Source of the DNA: Rhizobium leguminosarum | GTDB taxonomy: Bacteria; Pseudomonadota; Alphaproteobacteria; Rhizobiales; Rhizobiaceae | Direction: 5' to 3' | Length of the DNA: 64,000 nucleotides | Assembly (NCBI RefSeq): GCF_001679785.1 | Contig: NZ_CP016286.1 | Location: 4,722,501-4,786,500 of the forward strand | Part shown: one piece after another, positions 54,005-63,026 of the stretch | Layout: every line of letters begins with the position of its first letter | Numbering within the stretch: the first letter of the stretch is position 1 | Program-made: the position numbers and the translations under genes | The notes under the pieces: generated by a model | Seen by the model: the letters and a program-made list of their open reading frames with translations, nothing else | Database searches by the model: none | What the model was told of the DNA's origin: nothing

Positions 54005-55093
54005 TCAGGATCGACGCCAGCGAAGCCTCATGGCCTTTCCTGCGCTGAGCGCTTTGCGAACCGGTTCATCGTAGAGGCGGGTGACGACAATGGCCAATAC
54101 GACGATCAGCGGAAGAACAATGGCAAATATCGCCCAGGCCGGCGGTTGTCCCAGGCCAGCGGCTTTCCAGGCTCCCAACAGCAATCCCAGCAGAGGAACA
54201 TGAATTGCATAGAGCGCGTAGGACGCCTCTCCCGCAATAAGAAGGGGCTGCCGCAGCACGCCATCGAAGTTGGCTGTGTAAAGGACAAGCACGGCGAGAG
54301 GAAATAAAGCAGTGATGACAATCAGGTCCTTTATGCCAACCCAGGCGGCTGGCGCCTGGAAAACGAGAAGAGCAGTCGCGACGACGATTGTTGTCACTGC
54401 GGCTGCTTTTCCGATGCCCGAAGGGGAAAGCCGCTGACGGTAGCGGTACATCAAGATGCCGAGGCTGAAAGAAAAGAGAACGCGGGGAAATCCGGAGAGC
54501 AAGGCGCCGTCGAGCGGGATCAAGTCGGCGCTTCCATGGGCCAGCGTTTGCGCCGCCAACCAAACCCATGACGCAAGCAGGATGACAGCGAGCACACCGT
54601 TGGACAGCAATCTCGCCGTATAGCCATAGGCCAGGTTGATCACGATCTCCAGGAATAGAGACCATGACGGACCGTTGAAAGGGAACAGATTCGGCGCCTT
54701 CAGTGATGTCCCACCGATCGCCGGCAGGAAGAACATCGAGGCAATCAACGAGGTGGCAAACAGCATCGGATCCATTTGCTGATTTCTGCTGAGCGACATG
54801 CCTGCATATGCAAGCACGCCGAGCAACAAACCGAGCAGATAGAGGGGATACAGGCGGATGAGACGCTTGATGGCGAAATCATTGGCAGAGAGCGAAGACT
54901 CTTGAATGAGTTTCCTCTCATAGGCGTGGCCGATCACGAAGCCGCTGAGACAAAAAAACAGGTCGACGGCGAGGTAGGCAGCAGGTGCTGCATCAAATCC
55001 GATAAAACCTTCGGTGTGATGCACTGCCACACAAATAGCCGCCAAGCCACGAATCCCATCGAGGCCAACCAGTCTACGATTATTTGAAGTCAT
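54005..55093 (-). CDS. Acyltransferase 3 family membrane protein
   Basis: This protein of about 362 residues has the Acyltransferase_3 opening VGLDGIRGLAAICVAVHHTE with the conserved His and roughly ten hydrophobic segments. Relatives (OafA, NodX) add O-acetyl or other acyl groups to surface polysaccharides or lipids. A start six codons upstream is also possible; it would overlap the polymerase gene's stop. It lies directly downstream of the O-antigen polymerase-like gene, so it may modify that polymer. Confidence 0.82.
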   Translation of the reverse strand: MTSNNRRLVGLDGIRGLAAICVAVHHTEGFIGFDAAPAAYLAVDLFFCLSGFVIGHAYERKLIQESSLSANDFAIKRLIRLYPLYLLGLLLGVLAYAGMSLSRNQQMDPMLFATSLIASMFFLPAIGGTSLKAPNLFPFNGPSWSLFLEIVINLAYGYTARLLSNGVLAVILLASWVWLAAQTLAHGSADLIPLDGALLSGFPRVLFSFSLGILMYRYRQRLSPSGIGKAAAVTTIVVATALLVFQAPAAWVGIKDLIVITALFPLAVLVLYTANFDGVLRQPLLIAGEASYALYAIHVPLLGLLLGAWKAAGLGQPPAWAIFAIVLPLIVVLAIVVTRLYDEPVRKALSAGKAMRLRWRRS

Positions 55094-55097
55094 CTTT

Positions 55098-56453
55098 TTA
55101 GCCTGATGCATGTTGCGCGCCTGCCTGGGTCGGTTTGCGGAAGCGGGACAGGAATTCCGGGCCAAGGCTCGTAAGCGCGATAACGGTGTGGGGCCATAAG
55201 ATGAAGGGGGCCAGCATCATTCCGGCTTCGGTGAATGCGCCGATCAAGATCAGGAGGATAATGACAACCTCCTTTCTCTTGGTGATGGCGAGCGCTTGAT
55301 TGAGGGGCGACGAGGTCATCTTCGCCACGAGCCGCACCACGACGAACGACGTCCAGATTATGGTCGCGGGTATGCCCATGTTCAGCGCAAGTTCGATATA
55401 GGTGTTATGGGTCGATTGAGCGTCCCACGTAAGGCGAACATATTGCTCCATGATGTCGGGCTGTCGGAACAAGGCAAATCCCCAGCCCGTAAGCGGCCGC
55501 TCGTAGATCAGCGGCAGCAACTGTTCCCAGACATTCGTACGCCCGCTGAGCGTAAGGTCTTTCCCGAATGACTCGGCAATCGCCTGTGCCACACCCATCA
55601 ACGCGACGGAGACGACGAAGCCCAGCAGGGCGAATGCAAGAAGAACGACGAAGGATCTGAAGATGCGGCCTGGAAAGCGCTGAATCCAGCTCATTCCATG
55701 GTATACGGCTATTCCGATCGAAAGCAGGATGATCGCCGTTGATGATTTCGCCAGCACGATGAGCACGAGGTAGAGCAGCATTGCCGCCCATCGCAGGAGA
55801 TCATAATAGCGCAGACGCCACATCGGCAGGGCTGGAAGCAGCAGGATGAAGTTTATTGCCGAAAACTGGCCAAGCATGTTTTTGTGGTAGAAGGCCCCTT
55901 TCACCATCCCGGCATAACTGCCTCTCATCACCGCAAACCGGGGAAAGGCTGCCGTGTAAAGAATATTGATGAAAGCCGTCGCAATGGCAAATTTGGCCAG
56001 GCTTTCAAATGTGTCGACGGCTCCATAACGGGCTCTGTAAAGAAGGGGTCCAGCTGTCAGCAATGCGACGGCGACGAGCGCCCGGAGCGAGGCTGTAACG
56101 CTGACGGAAAAAGCAATCGACAGAAAGATGCATAAGCAGACTATGCCGACCAGCGGCGAGGCGCTGCGGAGCAATTCAACGATTCGCCTGGGCTCCAGCA
56201 AGCAGTAGAGGCCAATGAGTGGAACGAGCGACATCAGCAACAGTCGCATTGGCATGGGATCTTTGCCGACACCCTCCTGGAAGTCGGCGGGCAGCCCATA
56301 CCACATGCCGGTCGCTCTCCAGAGGGAAATATAAAATATTGCCGAGAGGACGATCCGAACGAGGGTTTCCCGCCGAATGCGATATTGCGCGCGAGCTCTG
56401 GGTCTATGTCTTTGCAGGCCAATCGGTTGGTAGCTGTCAAATGAGGTGCTCAT
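55098..56453 (-). CDS. O-antigen ligase/polymerase-like (Wzy/WaaL/ExoQ type) membrane protein
   Basis: The 451-residue protein has about ten hydrophobic segments and the family's large periplasmic loop with LTLSGRTNVWEQLLPLIYER, PLTGWGFALFRQPDIMEQYV and the SQSTHNTYIELALNMG-type motif (seen as AQSTHNTYIELALNMGIPAT). It polymerises or ligates polysaccharide repeat units in the inner membrane. ExoQ, Wzy and WaaL cannot be told apart here. It is followed within five bases by the acyltransferase start. Confidence 0.85.
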   Translation of the reverse strand: MSTSFDSYQPIGLQRHRPRARAQYRIRRETLVRIVLSAIFYISLWRATGMWYGLPADFQEGVGKDPMPMRLLLMSLVPLIGLYCLLEPRRIVELLRSASPLVGIVCLCIFLSIAFSVSVTASLRALVAVALLTAGPLLYRARYGAVDTFESLAKFAIATAFINILYTAAFPRFAVMRGSYAGMVKGAFYHKNMLGQFSAINFILLLPALPMWRLRYYDLLRWAAMLLYLVLIVLAKSSTAIILLSIGIAVYHGMSWIQRFPGRIFRSFVVLLAFALLGFVVSVALMGVAQAIAESFGKDLTLSGRTNVWEQLLPLIYERPLTGWGFALFRQPDIMEQYVRLTWDAQSTHNTYIELALNMGIPATIIWTSFVVVRLVAKMTSSPLNQALAITKRKEVVIILLILIGAFTEAGMMLAPFILWPHTVIALTSLGPEFLSRFRKPTQAGAQHASG

Positions 56454-56496
56454 GACATTCCGCCTTACGTTTTGGTAACCACCTGAGCGGCAAAAA

Positions 56497-57231
56497 TCAA
56501 AGCTGCAGACCCGCTGCGGCGAGGAAGCTCGTGATCAGCTTGTATGCCCCTTCATTGAAATGAAGATGGTCAGGCTTGTAGTTGGAACAATCCTTATCGC
56601 TTGGCTTACCGCACCGCAACATATCATCGTTCATTTGAACGAACGTGACACCCGGCATTTCAGCCAATGACGATGCGACAAGTTGGTTGGCCGGAATTCG
56701 GACATCCTCGTAGAAAGCGTAGCGCTTGCCCCGAGGCGGTATGGACAACGCGTAAACATGGGCGCCCGGCCAAAGAGCGCGAACCTTGCTGACAACAGCC
56801 ACGACACCAGCTGCCACTGCGCATGGCGCGGTTTTCGCACCCAGGTTGTTCGTGCCGATAAGCACGACGACGTCCGCGGGATGGAAATCCGGAAGGTCTA
56901 AACCCTCGAGGCGGTACAATGCATTTTGCGTGGTGTCGCCGGCGACCGCGAGGTTCATCACCGGGCGGGTGGGAAAGCTGTCCTTGATCCAGGGCTGCCA
57001 GAGTTCGACGAGCGAATCGCCGACAAGAGCCATGTTGTATCGGGCCGATCTGGCGCGATAGCTGGGAAGAGCGCGATTAAGTCGCTTGCTTGCCTGCTTT
57101 TGCTGGGCCGAGGCATTCGTCGCTTTTGTCGGGTCAGGGCATTCCTGTGCAAAGGACGGGCCAGCATTGCCGACGATGAAAAAGAAATTGCATGCGAGGA
57201 CGATGACGAGGTTGACGAAAAGTCGCAACAT
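56497..57231 (-). CDS. Secreted SGNH/GDSL hydrolase
   Basis: The 244-residue protein has a signal-like N-terminus (LRLFVNLVIVLACNFFFIVG, Ala-rich cleavage region), the catalytic Ser73 in MALVGDSLVELW, the block III GTNN, and a late DHLHFNEGAY that supplies catalytic Asp and His. It should act on ester bonds, for example O-acyl groups of polysaccharides, outside the cytoplasm. It lies 43 bases upstream of the polymerase gene in the same direction. Its substrate is unknown. Confidence 0.83.
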   Translation of the reverse strand: MLRLFVNLVIVLACNFFFIVGNAGPSFAQECPDPTKATNASAQQKQASKRLNRALPSYRARSARYNMALVGDSLVELWQPWIKDSFPTRPVMNLAVAGDTTQNALYRLEGLDLPDFHPADVVVLIGTNNLGAKTAPCAVAAGVVAVVSKVRALWPGAHVYALSIPPRGKRYAFYEDVRIPANQLVASSLAEMPGVTFVQMNDDMLRCGKPSDKDCSNYKPDHLHFNEGAYKLITSFLAAAGLQL

Positions 57232-57465
57232 TCAGATTACCGATATCCAGACGTCTTGGGGCTTTCATTATTGAAGAGGAAAATGGCGGTGGCAAGGAAA
57301 GAGTGGCTCTGGTCCCTCCGCCCGCAATGCTCGGGCATGGCAGCCGATCCATGAAAGGGAAATGCACCGACAGCATCCGATCAACGAAATCTTCAACTTC
57401 CGGAACCAAAGGCCGAACCCGCCGTTGATTGCCATGCCCAACCGTGTCCGGGAGACAGGACAGAC

Positions 57466-58269
57466 ATGGCACGTCAGACATTCTGGAAAGGTTATCTCAA
57501 GCTCTCGCTCGTCACCGCCGCCGTCTCGCTGACGCCGGCGACGACCGAAAGCAACAAGGTCCGTTTCCACGTCCTCAATCGCCAGACGAAGAATCGCGTC
57601 GAAAGCCGCTATGTCGACAGCGTCACCCACAAGCCGGTTGCCGACAGGGACCAGGTAAAGGGTTATCCGCGCGGCGAGGACGACTATGTGCTTCTCGAGG
57701 ACGAGGAGATCGAGGAGGTCGGGCTCGAAAGCACCCGCACCATCGAGATCGACAGTTTCGTGCCGCGCGGCTCGATCGATTGGATCTGGTACGACAAACC
57801 GCATTTTCTGGTGCCCGAGGACAAGGTGGGGGTGGAAGCCTTCTGCGTCATCCGCGAGGCGATGAAGGCAAATGACGTCGTCGGCATCGCCCGCCTTGTT
57901 CTCTATCGCCGCGAACGTGCGGTGCTGCTGGAACCGCTAGGCAAAGGCATCGTTCTCTGGACCCTGCGCTATGGCGACGAGGTGCGTGATCCCGTGGCCG
58001 AACTCGATAGCAAAACTGAAATCGACAGCAAGCTGCTGACGCTGATGACGCAACTGGTGAAGGAAGAGACGAAGAATTGGAGCCCGGCCGTGGTGCAGGA
58101 TCCGATCCAGAAACGCCTGAAGTCGATGATCCGCGGCAAGCAGAAGAGCCTGAAGAAGGCGGCGCCCGCGCAAAAACCTGCACCGGTGAAATCGACCGGC
58201 AACGTCATCAATATCATGGATGCGCTGAAAAAGAGCCTGGCGGCCGAAGGCGGGCGCAAACCCCGCTAG
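57466..58269 (+). CDS. ku: Ku protein, non-homologous end joining
   Basis: The 267-residue protein is a bacterial Ku: WKGYLKLSLVTAAVSLTPAT, FHVLNRQTKNRVESRYVDS, and LLTLMTQLVKEETKNWSPAV followed by a Lys/Ala/Pro-rich tail. Bacterial Ku homodimers encircle DNA ends and recruit LigD for non-homologous end joining. It converges with a second ku gene at 58503-59342, and a ligD fragment lies between. The start matches the family N-terminus. Confidence 0.94.
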   Translation: MARQTFWKGYLKLSLVTAAVSLTPATTESNKVRFHVLNRQTKNRVESRYVDSVTHKPVADRDQVKGYPRGEDDYVLLEDEEIEEVGLESTRTIEIDSFVPRGSIDWIWYDKPHFLVPEDKVGVEAFCVIREAMKANDVVGIARLVLYRRERAVLLEPLGKGIVLWTLRYGDEVRDPVAELDSKTEIDSKLLTLMTQLVKEETKNWSPAVVQDPIQKRLKSMIRGKQKSLKKAAPAQKPAPVKSTGNVINIMDALKKSLAAEGGRKPR

Positions 58270-58322
58270 AGAAATTTCGGGAAAGTGCGAGGCGGTTTCC
58301 GGTCGGAGTTGCGTAACCCAAA

Positions 58323-58501
58323 TCAGAGCGGGTCGAGGCTCGATCCTTTCGTCACCGCCCAGCTCTTCAGCACCCCATCCAGCTCCAGCCGGAAATCACA
58401 GTGCAGCCGGGTCGCATCGGGCTTCCGGATGACAAATTGTTGCCGCTGCTGTTCGGAATAAGCTTGAAATGGCGCATCGCCTCATAGGTTTCGAGAGCCA
58501 T
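58323..58501 (-). pseudogene. ligD: Decayed 5' fragment of ligD (phosphoesterase end)
   Basis: Right after the leftward ku stop, the same strand has an ATG at 58501 opening [19 protein letters not shown] in one frame. Then the next frame gives [20 protein letters not shown] and [17 protein letters not shown] before a stop at 58323. This is the beginning of the LigD 3'-phosphoesterase domain, normally followed by hundreds more residues. So a ku-ligD pair has lost almost all of ligD, leaving a frameshifted stub. Confidence 0.8.
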
Positions 58502-58502
58502 C

Positions 58503-59342
58503 TCAGCCCGCCTTCTTCCTCTGGCTGTCGCTGCGCGCCGGCGCCTTCTTCTTCGCCGAGCCCTTGCCGCTCATCTTGGCGCTCTGGCGCAGCGCTTCCA
58601 TCAGGTCGACGACCTTGCGTTCCTGGGCCGGTTTCTTCTTCGGTGGCGCCCGGCCCCCGATCTTCGCCTTCACCAGCTCGACGAGGGCAGCCTCGTAGCG
58701 ATCTTCGTATTCGCTCGGTTCGAAGCTGCCTTGCTTGGTGCCGATGATATGGCCTGCAAGCGCGATCATTTCCTTGTCGAACTTGATGTCGGGAATGTCC
58801 TTGAAAACCGTATCGGCCGAGCGCACCTCGTAGTCGAAATTCAGCATCGTCGCGACGATGTAGTCGTCATGCGGACGGATCAGCAGCGTCCGGTTGCGCC
58901 GGAAAAGCACGGCTTCGGCCAGAGCCGCGACCTTGCCGTCGCGCATGCCCCTGGCGATCAGCGACAGCGCCTCCTCGTCATGTTCGTCGACGGGCGCGAG
59001 ATAGTAAGGGCGGTCGAAATAAAGCTTGTCGATATCGTCATAGGCGATGAAAGCCTTGATATTGAGGATCTTGTCGCTTTCCGGCATGATTTCGGCAATC
59101 TCGTCACCTTCAATGACGATGTAGTCGCCATTCTCCATCTGGTAACCCTTGACCTGGTCGCCCTGCTCGACCGGTTTGCCGGTCTCGCTGTCGACGAATT
59201 GCCGTTCCACCCGGTGGCCGGTCCTGCGGTTGATGATGTTGAAGGAGACGCGATCGGAGGAGGAAACGGCGGTGTAGAGCCCGACGGCACAGGCAAGGTC
59301 GCCCACCTTCAGATGACCCTTCCAGCTTGCCCGAGCGGCCAT
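58503..59342 (-). CDS. ku: Second Ku protein
   Basis: The 279-residue protein is also a full-length bacterial Ku: SWKGHLKVGDLACAVGLYTA, NIINRRTGHRVERQFVDSET, PYYLAPVDEHDEEALSLIAR and a Lys-rich tail (SGKGSAKKKAPARSDSQRKK). It differs clearly from the Ku at 57466, so the two are diverged paralogs. A ligD relic starts within five bases of its stop codon, marking it as the former partner of a ligD gene. Confidence 0.94.
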   Translation of the reverse strand: MAARASWKGHLKVGDLACAVGLYTAVSSSDRVSFNIINRRTGHRVERQFVDSETGKPVEQGDQVKGYQMENGDYIVIEGDEIAEIMPESDKILNIKAFIAYDDIDKLYFDRPYYLAPVDEHDEEALSLIARGMRDGKVAALAEAVLFRRNRTLLIRPHDDYIVATMLNFDYEVRSADTVFKDIPDIKFDKEMIALAGHIIGTKQGSFEPSEYEDRYEAALVELVKAKIGGRAPPKKKPAQERKVVDLMEALRQSAKMSGKGSAKKKAPARSDSQRKKAG

Positions 59343-59360
59343 TCCATCCTCCGCAGCAAA

Positions 59361-59594
59361 TCAGAGCCGGCTGCCGCTCTTGTCGGTTTCGATTTCCTGA
59401 AATGCCCAGCCGCGGCCGTCGGGCGCGGGATAGGCGAGTAGCGCATCGCCATCGCCGATCTTCTGGCGCGATGCGGCGTCCTTGGCATGGACAATCGCTT
59501 CATCAGCTGTCGCATAGGTTTCCGAAAGCGTGTCGCCGAGCTTATAGGCCCAGCCATTGTCATGCGGCACGACCTGATAGGTGATATCGGCCAT
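59361..59594 (-). CDS. DUF2188-family protein
   Basis: The 77-residue protein matches DUF2188: DITYQVVPHDNGWAYKLGDT, LSETYATADEAIVHAKDAAS and LLAYPAPDGRGWAFQEIETD. Function is unknown; these small proteins are common in proteobacteria. The start at 59594 has GAGGAG upstream, whereas the longer frame to 59678 adds an unrelated tail. It lies next to the ku2 gene in the same direction. Confidence 0.75.
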   Translation of the reverse strand: MADITYQVVPHDNGWAYKLGDTLSETYATADEAIVHAKDAASRQKIGDGDALLAYPAPDGRGWAFQEIETDKSGSRL

Positions 59595-59640
59595 TTCGGA
59601 TCTCCTCTTCTCACTCAAATAGGGTGCATGATGTCGTCGG

Positions 59641-59901
59641 CTAGTTCCGATTTGGTTTGCGCCGTTCATCGAGCGCAATGATCTTCTCTAGCGACGCGAT
59701 ATCCTCGCTGGTGACGACGGGGACCGGATCGGCAGCGATGGCTTCCAGCACCTCCTGTGAGACGGCGCCATTTCGGATCGCCCATTCCAGCGTTTCGCGG
59801 GTTTCCCGCTCGGCCTTCAGCTGCGCATAGAGCGCAACGATCAGCCGATCGCGGGCATCCATCCGCCGGCGTTGGTCATCCATGCTGCGGACGTCAGGCA
59901 T
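59641..59901 (-). CDS. Small helical hypothetical protein
   Basis: The 86-residue frame encodes a mostly helical, charged protein (MDARDRLIVALYAQLKAERE and EEVLEAIAADPVPV-like region, read as SQEVLEAIAADPVPVVTSED). I do not recognise a family. AGGTGG lies upstream of the ATG. It is codirectional with the DUF2188 and ku genes, 46 bases before the DUF2188 start. Confidence 0.6.
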   Translation of the reverse strand: MPDVRSMDDQRRRMDARDRLIVALYAQLKAERETRETLEWAIRNGAVSQEVLEAIAADPVPVVTSEDIASLEKIIALDERRKPNRN

Positions 59902-60045
59902 CGCAATCCACCTTTGTCACTGATTTCGTTCAGGTGTATTCAACTGATGACGGATGGAAAGGTTCCGAAACCCATGGGCGGCGTTTGCCATTGCCGCCTC
60001 AGGCGGAAATCACCATCTGCAAGATGTTCGTGAGAGGATTTCAAC

Positions 60046-60474
60046 ATGGCCGATCTCAAGGCACGTCCGCGCCCGACCGGCGCCACCGCCGTTCTCGGCC
60101 GCACCGGTTTTCCGCACGTCACCTCCGCCACCAAAGGCGAGATCGATATCGTCACCGCGCCGTCGCAGCCGGGTTTCAATCCGCTCGATCTGCTCTATTC
60201 CTCGCTCTCGGCCTGTCTGGTGCTCAGCGCCCGCATCGCCGCCAGCCAGATGGGCGCTCTCGATAAGATCAGCGAGATCACTGCCGACGTCACCGGCGAG
60301 AAGGCGACGGAAGGCCTTTCGCGCGTTTCAAAGTTCAATATCGTTTTTTCGATCAAGGGCGATATCGACGAAGAAACCCGACAGAAAATCGCCCATGCCG
60401 CCGAAGACGAGATCTGCACGGTGAGCAACACCATCCGCGGCAATCCCGAGTTCTCGACGACGATATCGGGGTAA
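60046..60474 (+). CDS. OsmC-family peroxide-type protein
   Basis: The 142-residue protein matches OsmC/Ohr: NPLDLLYSSLSACLVLSARI contains one catalytic-type Cys region, followed by ITADVTGEKATEGLSRVSKF. OsmC/Ohr proteins reduce organic hydroperoxides using two cysteines; here Cys lies in SLSACL and a second Cys is in DEICTVSNTI, as expected. AGAGGA precedes the ATG. It is not clearly in an operon. Confidence 0.88.
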   Translation: MADLKARPRPTGATAVLGRTGFPHVTSATKGEIDIVTAPSQPGFNPLDLLYSSLSACLVLSARIAASQMGALDKISEITADVTGEKATEGLSRVSKFNIVFSIKGDIDEETRQKIAHAAEDEICTVSNTIRGNPEFSTTISG

Positions 60475-60561
60475 GGCTAAATCTACATAATAATTATAGA
60501 CAATCGAGAGCGGAGGATTGCGTGACCACTGCCCCGCTTCTATGCTCGGGCATCGAAAGCG

Positions 60562-62010
60562 ATGATCCCGGCCACCATGCAGCCCAAGCCTCTCCCGACG
60601 TCTGAACAGCCCCTCGTCTCCATCATCGGCGGCGGTGTCTCCGGCGCCGGCGTCGCCTATCATCTCGCCAGAGCCAGCTGCGGCGAGCGCCCTGCCATCG
60701 TGGTCTTCGAGCCGCGCGCCGAACTCGGCCGCGGCCTTGCCTATGACACGGCCGATTCGGCCCACCGCATCAATGTTCCAGCCGCCAAGATGAGCCTGCA
60801 GCCCGATGACCTGGGTGAATTCTTGGCCTGGATCGAAGCCCGCGACGCCGTCGCCGGCGACCCCGAGGCCAGGCAGCCCGATGGCTCGCTCTTCCCCCGG
60901 CGCCGGCTGTTCGGCGATTATGTCGCCTCGCTGCTGAAGCCGCTGCTGGAAGACGGTACCGTGCGTCATTGCCGCGCTGCAGTGACGGCTGTCGAACGCC
61001 GTGCCGGCCGCTGGTTGATCCTCGACGACAGAGGCGGCGTGACGGAGGCCGATATCGTCGCGATCGCCACCAGCCATCCGCCGCCGGCTGCCCCCGGCCG
61101 GCTTGAGAGCCGGCTTGCCGCCCATCCCCGTTTCGTCGCTGATACCACCAAGCCGGGCGCGCTCGACGTGATCCGCCGGCATGACCGGGTGCTGGTCATT
61201 GGCAACGGCCTGACGGCCGCGGATGTCATTGCCTCGCTTGCCGAGCGCGGGCATGACGGCCCGGTAACCGCGATCTCGCGCCGCGGTCTGCGGTCTCGTG
61301 GGCATGCGCCGGTGCCGCAACAGCTCTTCGGCGATTTCGTCTCCGATGCACCCCATTCCGCCGTGTTGCTGCTAACAGGGATCCGCACCGCGATAAAAGC
61401 GGCGAAGGTGGAGGGCATAAGCTGGCATGGTGTGATCGACCAGGTGCGGGCGCAGGGATACGATCTTTGGCAGGCGCTGCCGGTTGCCGAACGCCGCCGC
61501 CTCGTCCGCCATCTGCGTCCCTATTGGGATGTCCACCGTTTCCGTATCGCCCCGCAGGTCGACGCCGTGCTCGACGCGGCGATTGCCTCGGGCCGCCTCC
61601 ATATCTTGGCCGGCTCGGTCGCCGATGCGCGCATCGAAGGCGAGTTCATTCTTTGCACACTGCAGCCGCGTCATCAGCGCCAGCCGTTAGAGCGAAGCTA
61701 TGACGCCGTCGTCGTCACCACCGGCCCGGCGCATGGCGGCATTCTCGAAACCCAGCCCTGGCTCGCCGCACTCGCGGCAAGCGGCCACCTGTCGCTCGAC
61801 CCGACCGGCCTCGGCCTTGCCTGCACCGAACGTTCGGAGGCGATCGGCCCGTCAGGAAAGGCAGATCCTTCGCTGCTGATCTCCGGCCCGCTGGCGCGCG
61901 GCACCTTCGGCGAGCTGATGGGACTGCCGCAGGTGACCGAGCATGCGTTCTTCATCGCCGGCGAGATCGCCGAAAAGCTGCGGCTGGCCAAGACGAACAC
62001 GCCCGTCTGA
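60562..62010 (+). CDS. FAD/NAD(P)-binding protein (FAD_NAD_binding_9 type)
   Basis: The 482-residue protein starts with a dinucleotide-binding GGGVSGAGVAYHLARAS and continues with PRAELGRGLAYDTADSAHRI and VPAAKMSLQPDDLGEFLAWI, typical of FAD-NAD(P)-binding proteins such as HcrA/SidA relatives. It may be a flavoprotein oxidoreductase or hydroxylase; the reaction is unknown. A second start at 60577 is also possible. It lies upstream of an EamA transporter in the same direction. Confidence 0.78.
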   Translation: MIPATMQPKPLPTSEQPLVSIIGGGVSGAGVAYHLARASCGERPAIVVFEPRAELGRGLAYDTADSAHRINVPAAKMSLQPDDLGEFLAWIEARDAVAGDPEARQPDGSLFPRRRLFGDYVASLLKPLLEDGTVRHCRAAVTAVERRAGRWLILDDRGGVTEADIVAIATSHPPPAAPGRLESRLAAHPRFVADTTKPGALDVIRRHDRVLVIGNGLTAADVIASLAERGHDGPVTAISRRGLRSRGHAPVPQQLFGDFVSDAPHSAVLLLTGIRTAIKAAKVEGISWHGVIDQVRAQGYDLWQALPVAERRRLVRHLRPYWDVHRFRIAPQVDAVLDAAIASGRLHILAGSVADARIEGEFILCTLQPRHQRQPLERSYDAVVVTTGPAHGGILETQPWLAALAASGHLSLDPTGLGLACTERSEAIGPSGKADPSLLISGPLARGTFGELMGLPQVTEHAFFIAGEIAEKLRLAKTNTPV

Positions 62011-62120
62011 TTTTCAGTTTCGATGTCGCTCTTCGACTGTCGCCGGCGGTCGACTTCTGCTACGCACTCGGCAGTCGATGGCCGGCCGTCGTCGTTCGGG
62101 CAATCAGAAATATCCAGATC

Positions 62121-63026
62121 ATGTCGCAGACTGCTTCCACCCTCTCCAATGCCTCGCCTTCCAATCGTCTGGCCCTTGCCGCGCTCGTTCTCGGCGGGGC
62201 GGCGATCGGCGGCTCGCCGATCTTCGTCCGACTGTCCGAGGCCGGGCCGATGGCCACTGCCTTCTGGCGTGTGGCGCTTGCGCTGATCCCAATATTCATC
62301 GTCTCGCTCGTGAAGAAGGATGCGGGACCAAAGCCGCAAAGCATTTCCGATTGTGCCCTGCTGACTCTTCCGGGCCTCATGCTGGCGCTCGACCTGGCCG
62401 CCTGGCATCTTTCGCTCACCATGACCTCGGTCGCCAACGCGACGCTGCTTGCAAATCTCGCGCCTGTTTTCGTCACGCTGATCGCCGTACTGTTTTTCAG
62501 GGCGAGAACCAGCATCGTCTTCCTCTTGGGACTGGTCCTGGCACTCGCCGGAGTGGTTATTCTGAAGGGCGGACCGGCGGCCGTCGGCAATGGCGACCTT
62601 AGCGGCGACGGCGCCGCGATGATCGCCGCCTTCTTCTATGCCTGCTATATCCTGGCGATCGGCAGGTTGCGCAGCCGGTTCGATACGATCCGCATCATGC
62701 TGTGGAGCACGGCATCGGCAGCCGTATGCATCTTTCCGATAGCCGTCTTCTTCGAAGGCCAGATGCTGCCCGCGACCGTCTTTGGCTGGTCGATCCTCTT
62801 CGGCCTCGCCTTTGTCAGCCATGCCGGCGGACAGGTGGCGATCACCTATGCGCTCGCCTATCTGCCGGCGGCCTTTTCATCGCTGACGCTGCTGCTGCAG
62901 CCGGTCGTTGCGGCAATCCTTGCCTGGGCGCTGCTCAATGAGGCGATCGGGACGATGCAGGCGCTGGGCGCCGCGGTGGTGCTCGCCGGCATCATGGTTG
63001 CCCGGACGTCTCGCGCGCCGGCTTAA
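62121..63026 (+). CDS. EamA/DMT-family transporter
   Basis: The 301-residue protein has ten hydrophobic segments in two EamA repeats (ALAALVLGGAAIGGSPIFVR and FYACYILAIGRLRSRFDTIR). The family exports small metabolites or drugs. The substrate is unknown. The start has an ATG with weak upstream purines. Its 3' end overlaps the last 35 bases of the convergent fusion gene. Confidence 0.86.
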   Translation: MSQTASTLSNASPSNRLALAALVLGGAAIGGSPIFVRLSEAGPMATAFWRVALALIPIFIVSLVKKDAGPKPQSISDCALLTLPGLMLALDLAAWHLSLTMTSVANATLLANLAPVFVTLIAVLFFRARTSIVFLLGLVLALAGVVILKGGPAAVGNGDLSGDGAAMIAAFFYACYILAIGRLRSRFDTIRIMLWSTASAAVCIFPIAVFFEGQMLPATVFGWSILFGLAFVSHAGGQVAITYALAYLPAAFSSLTLLLQPVVAAILAWALLNEAIGTMQALGAAVVLAGIMVARTSRAPA

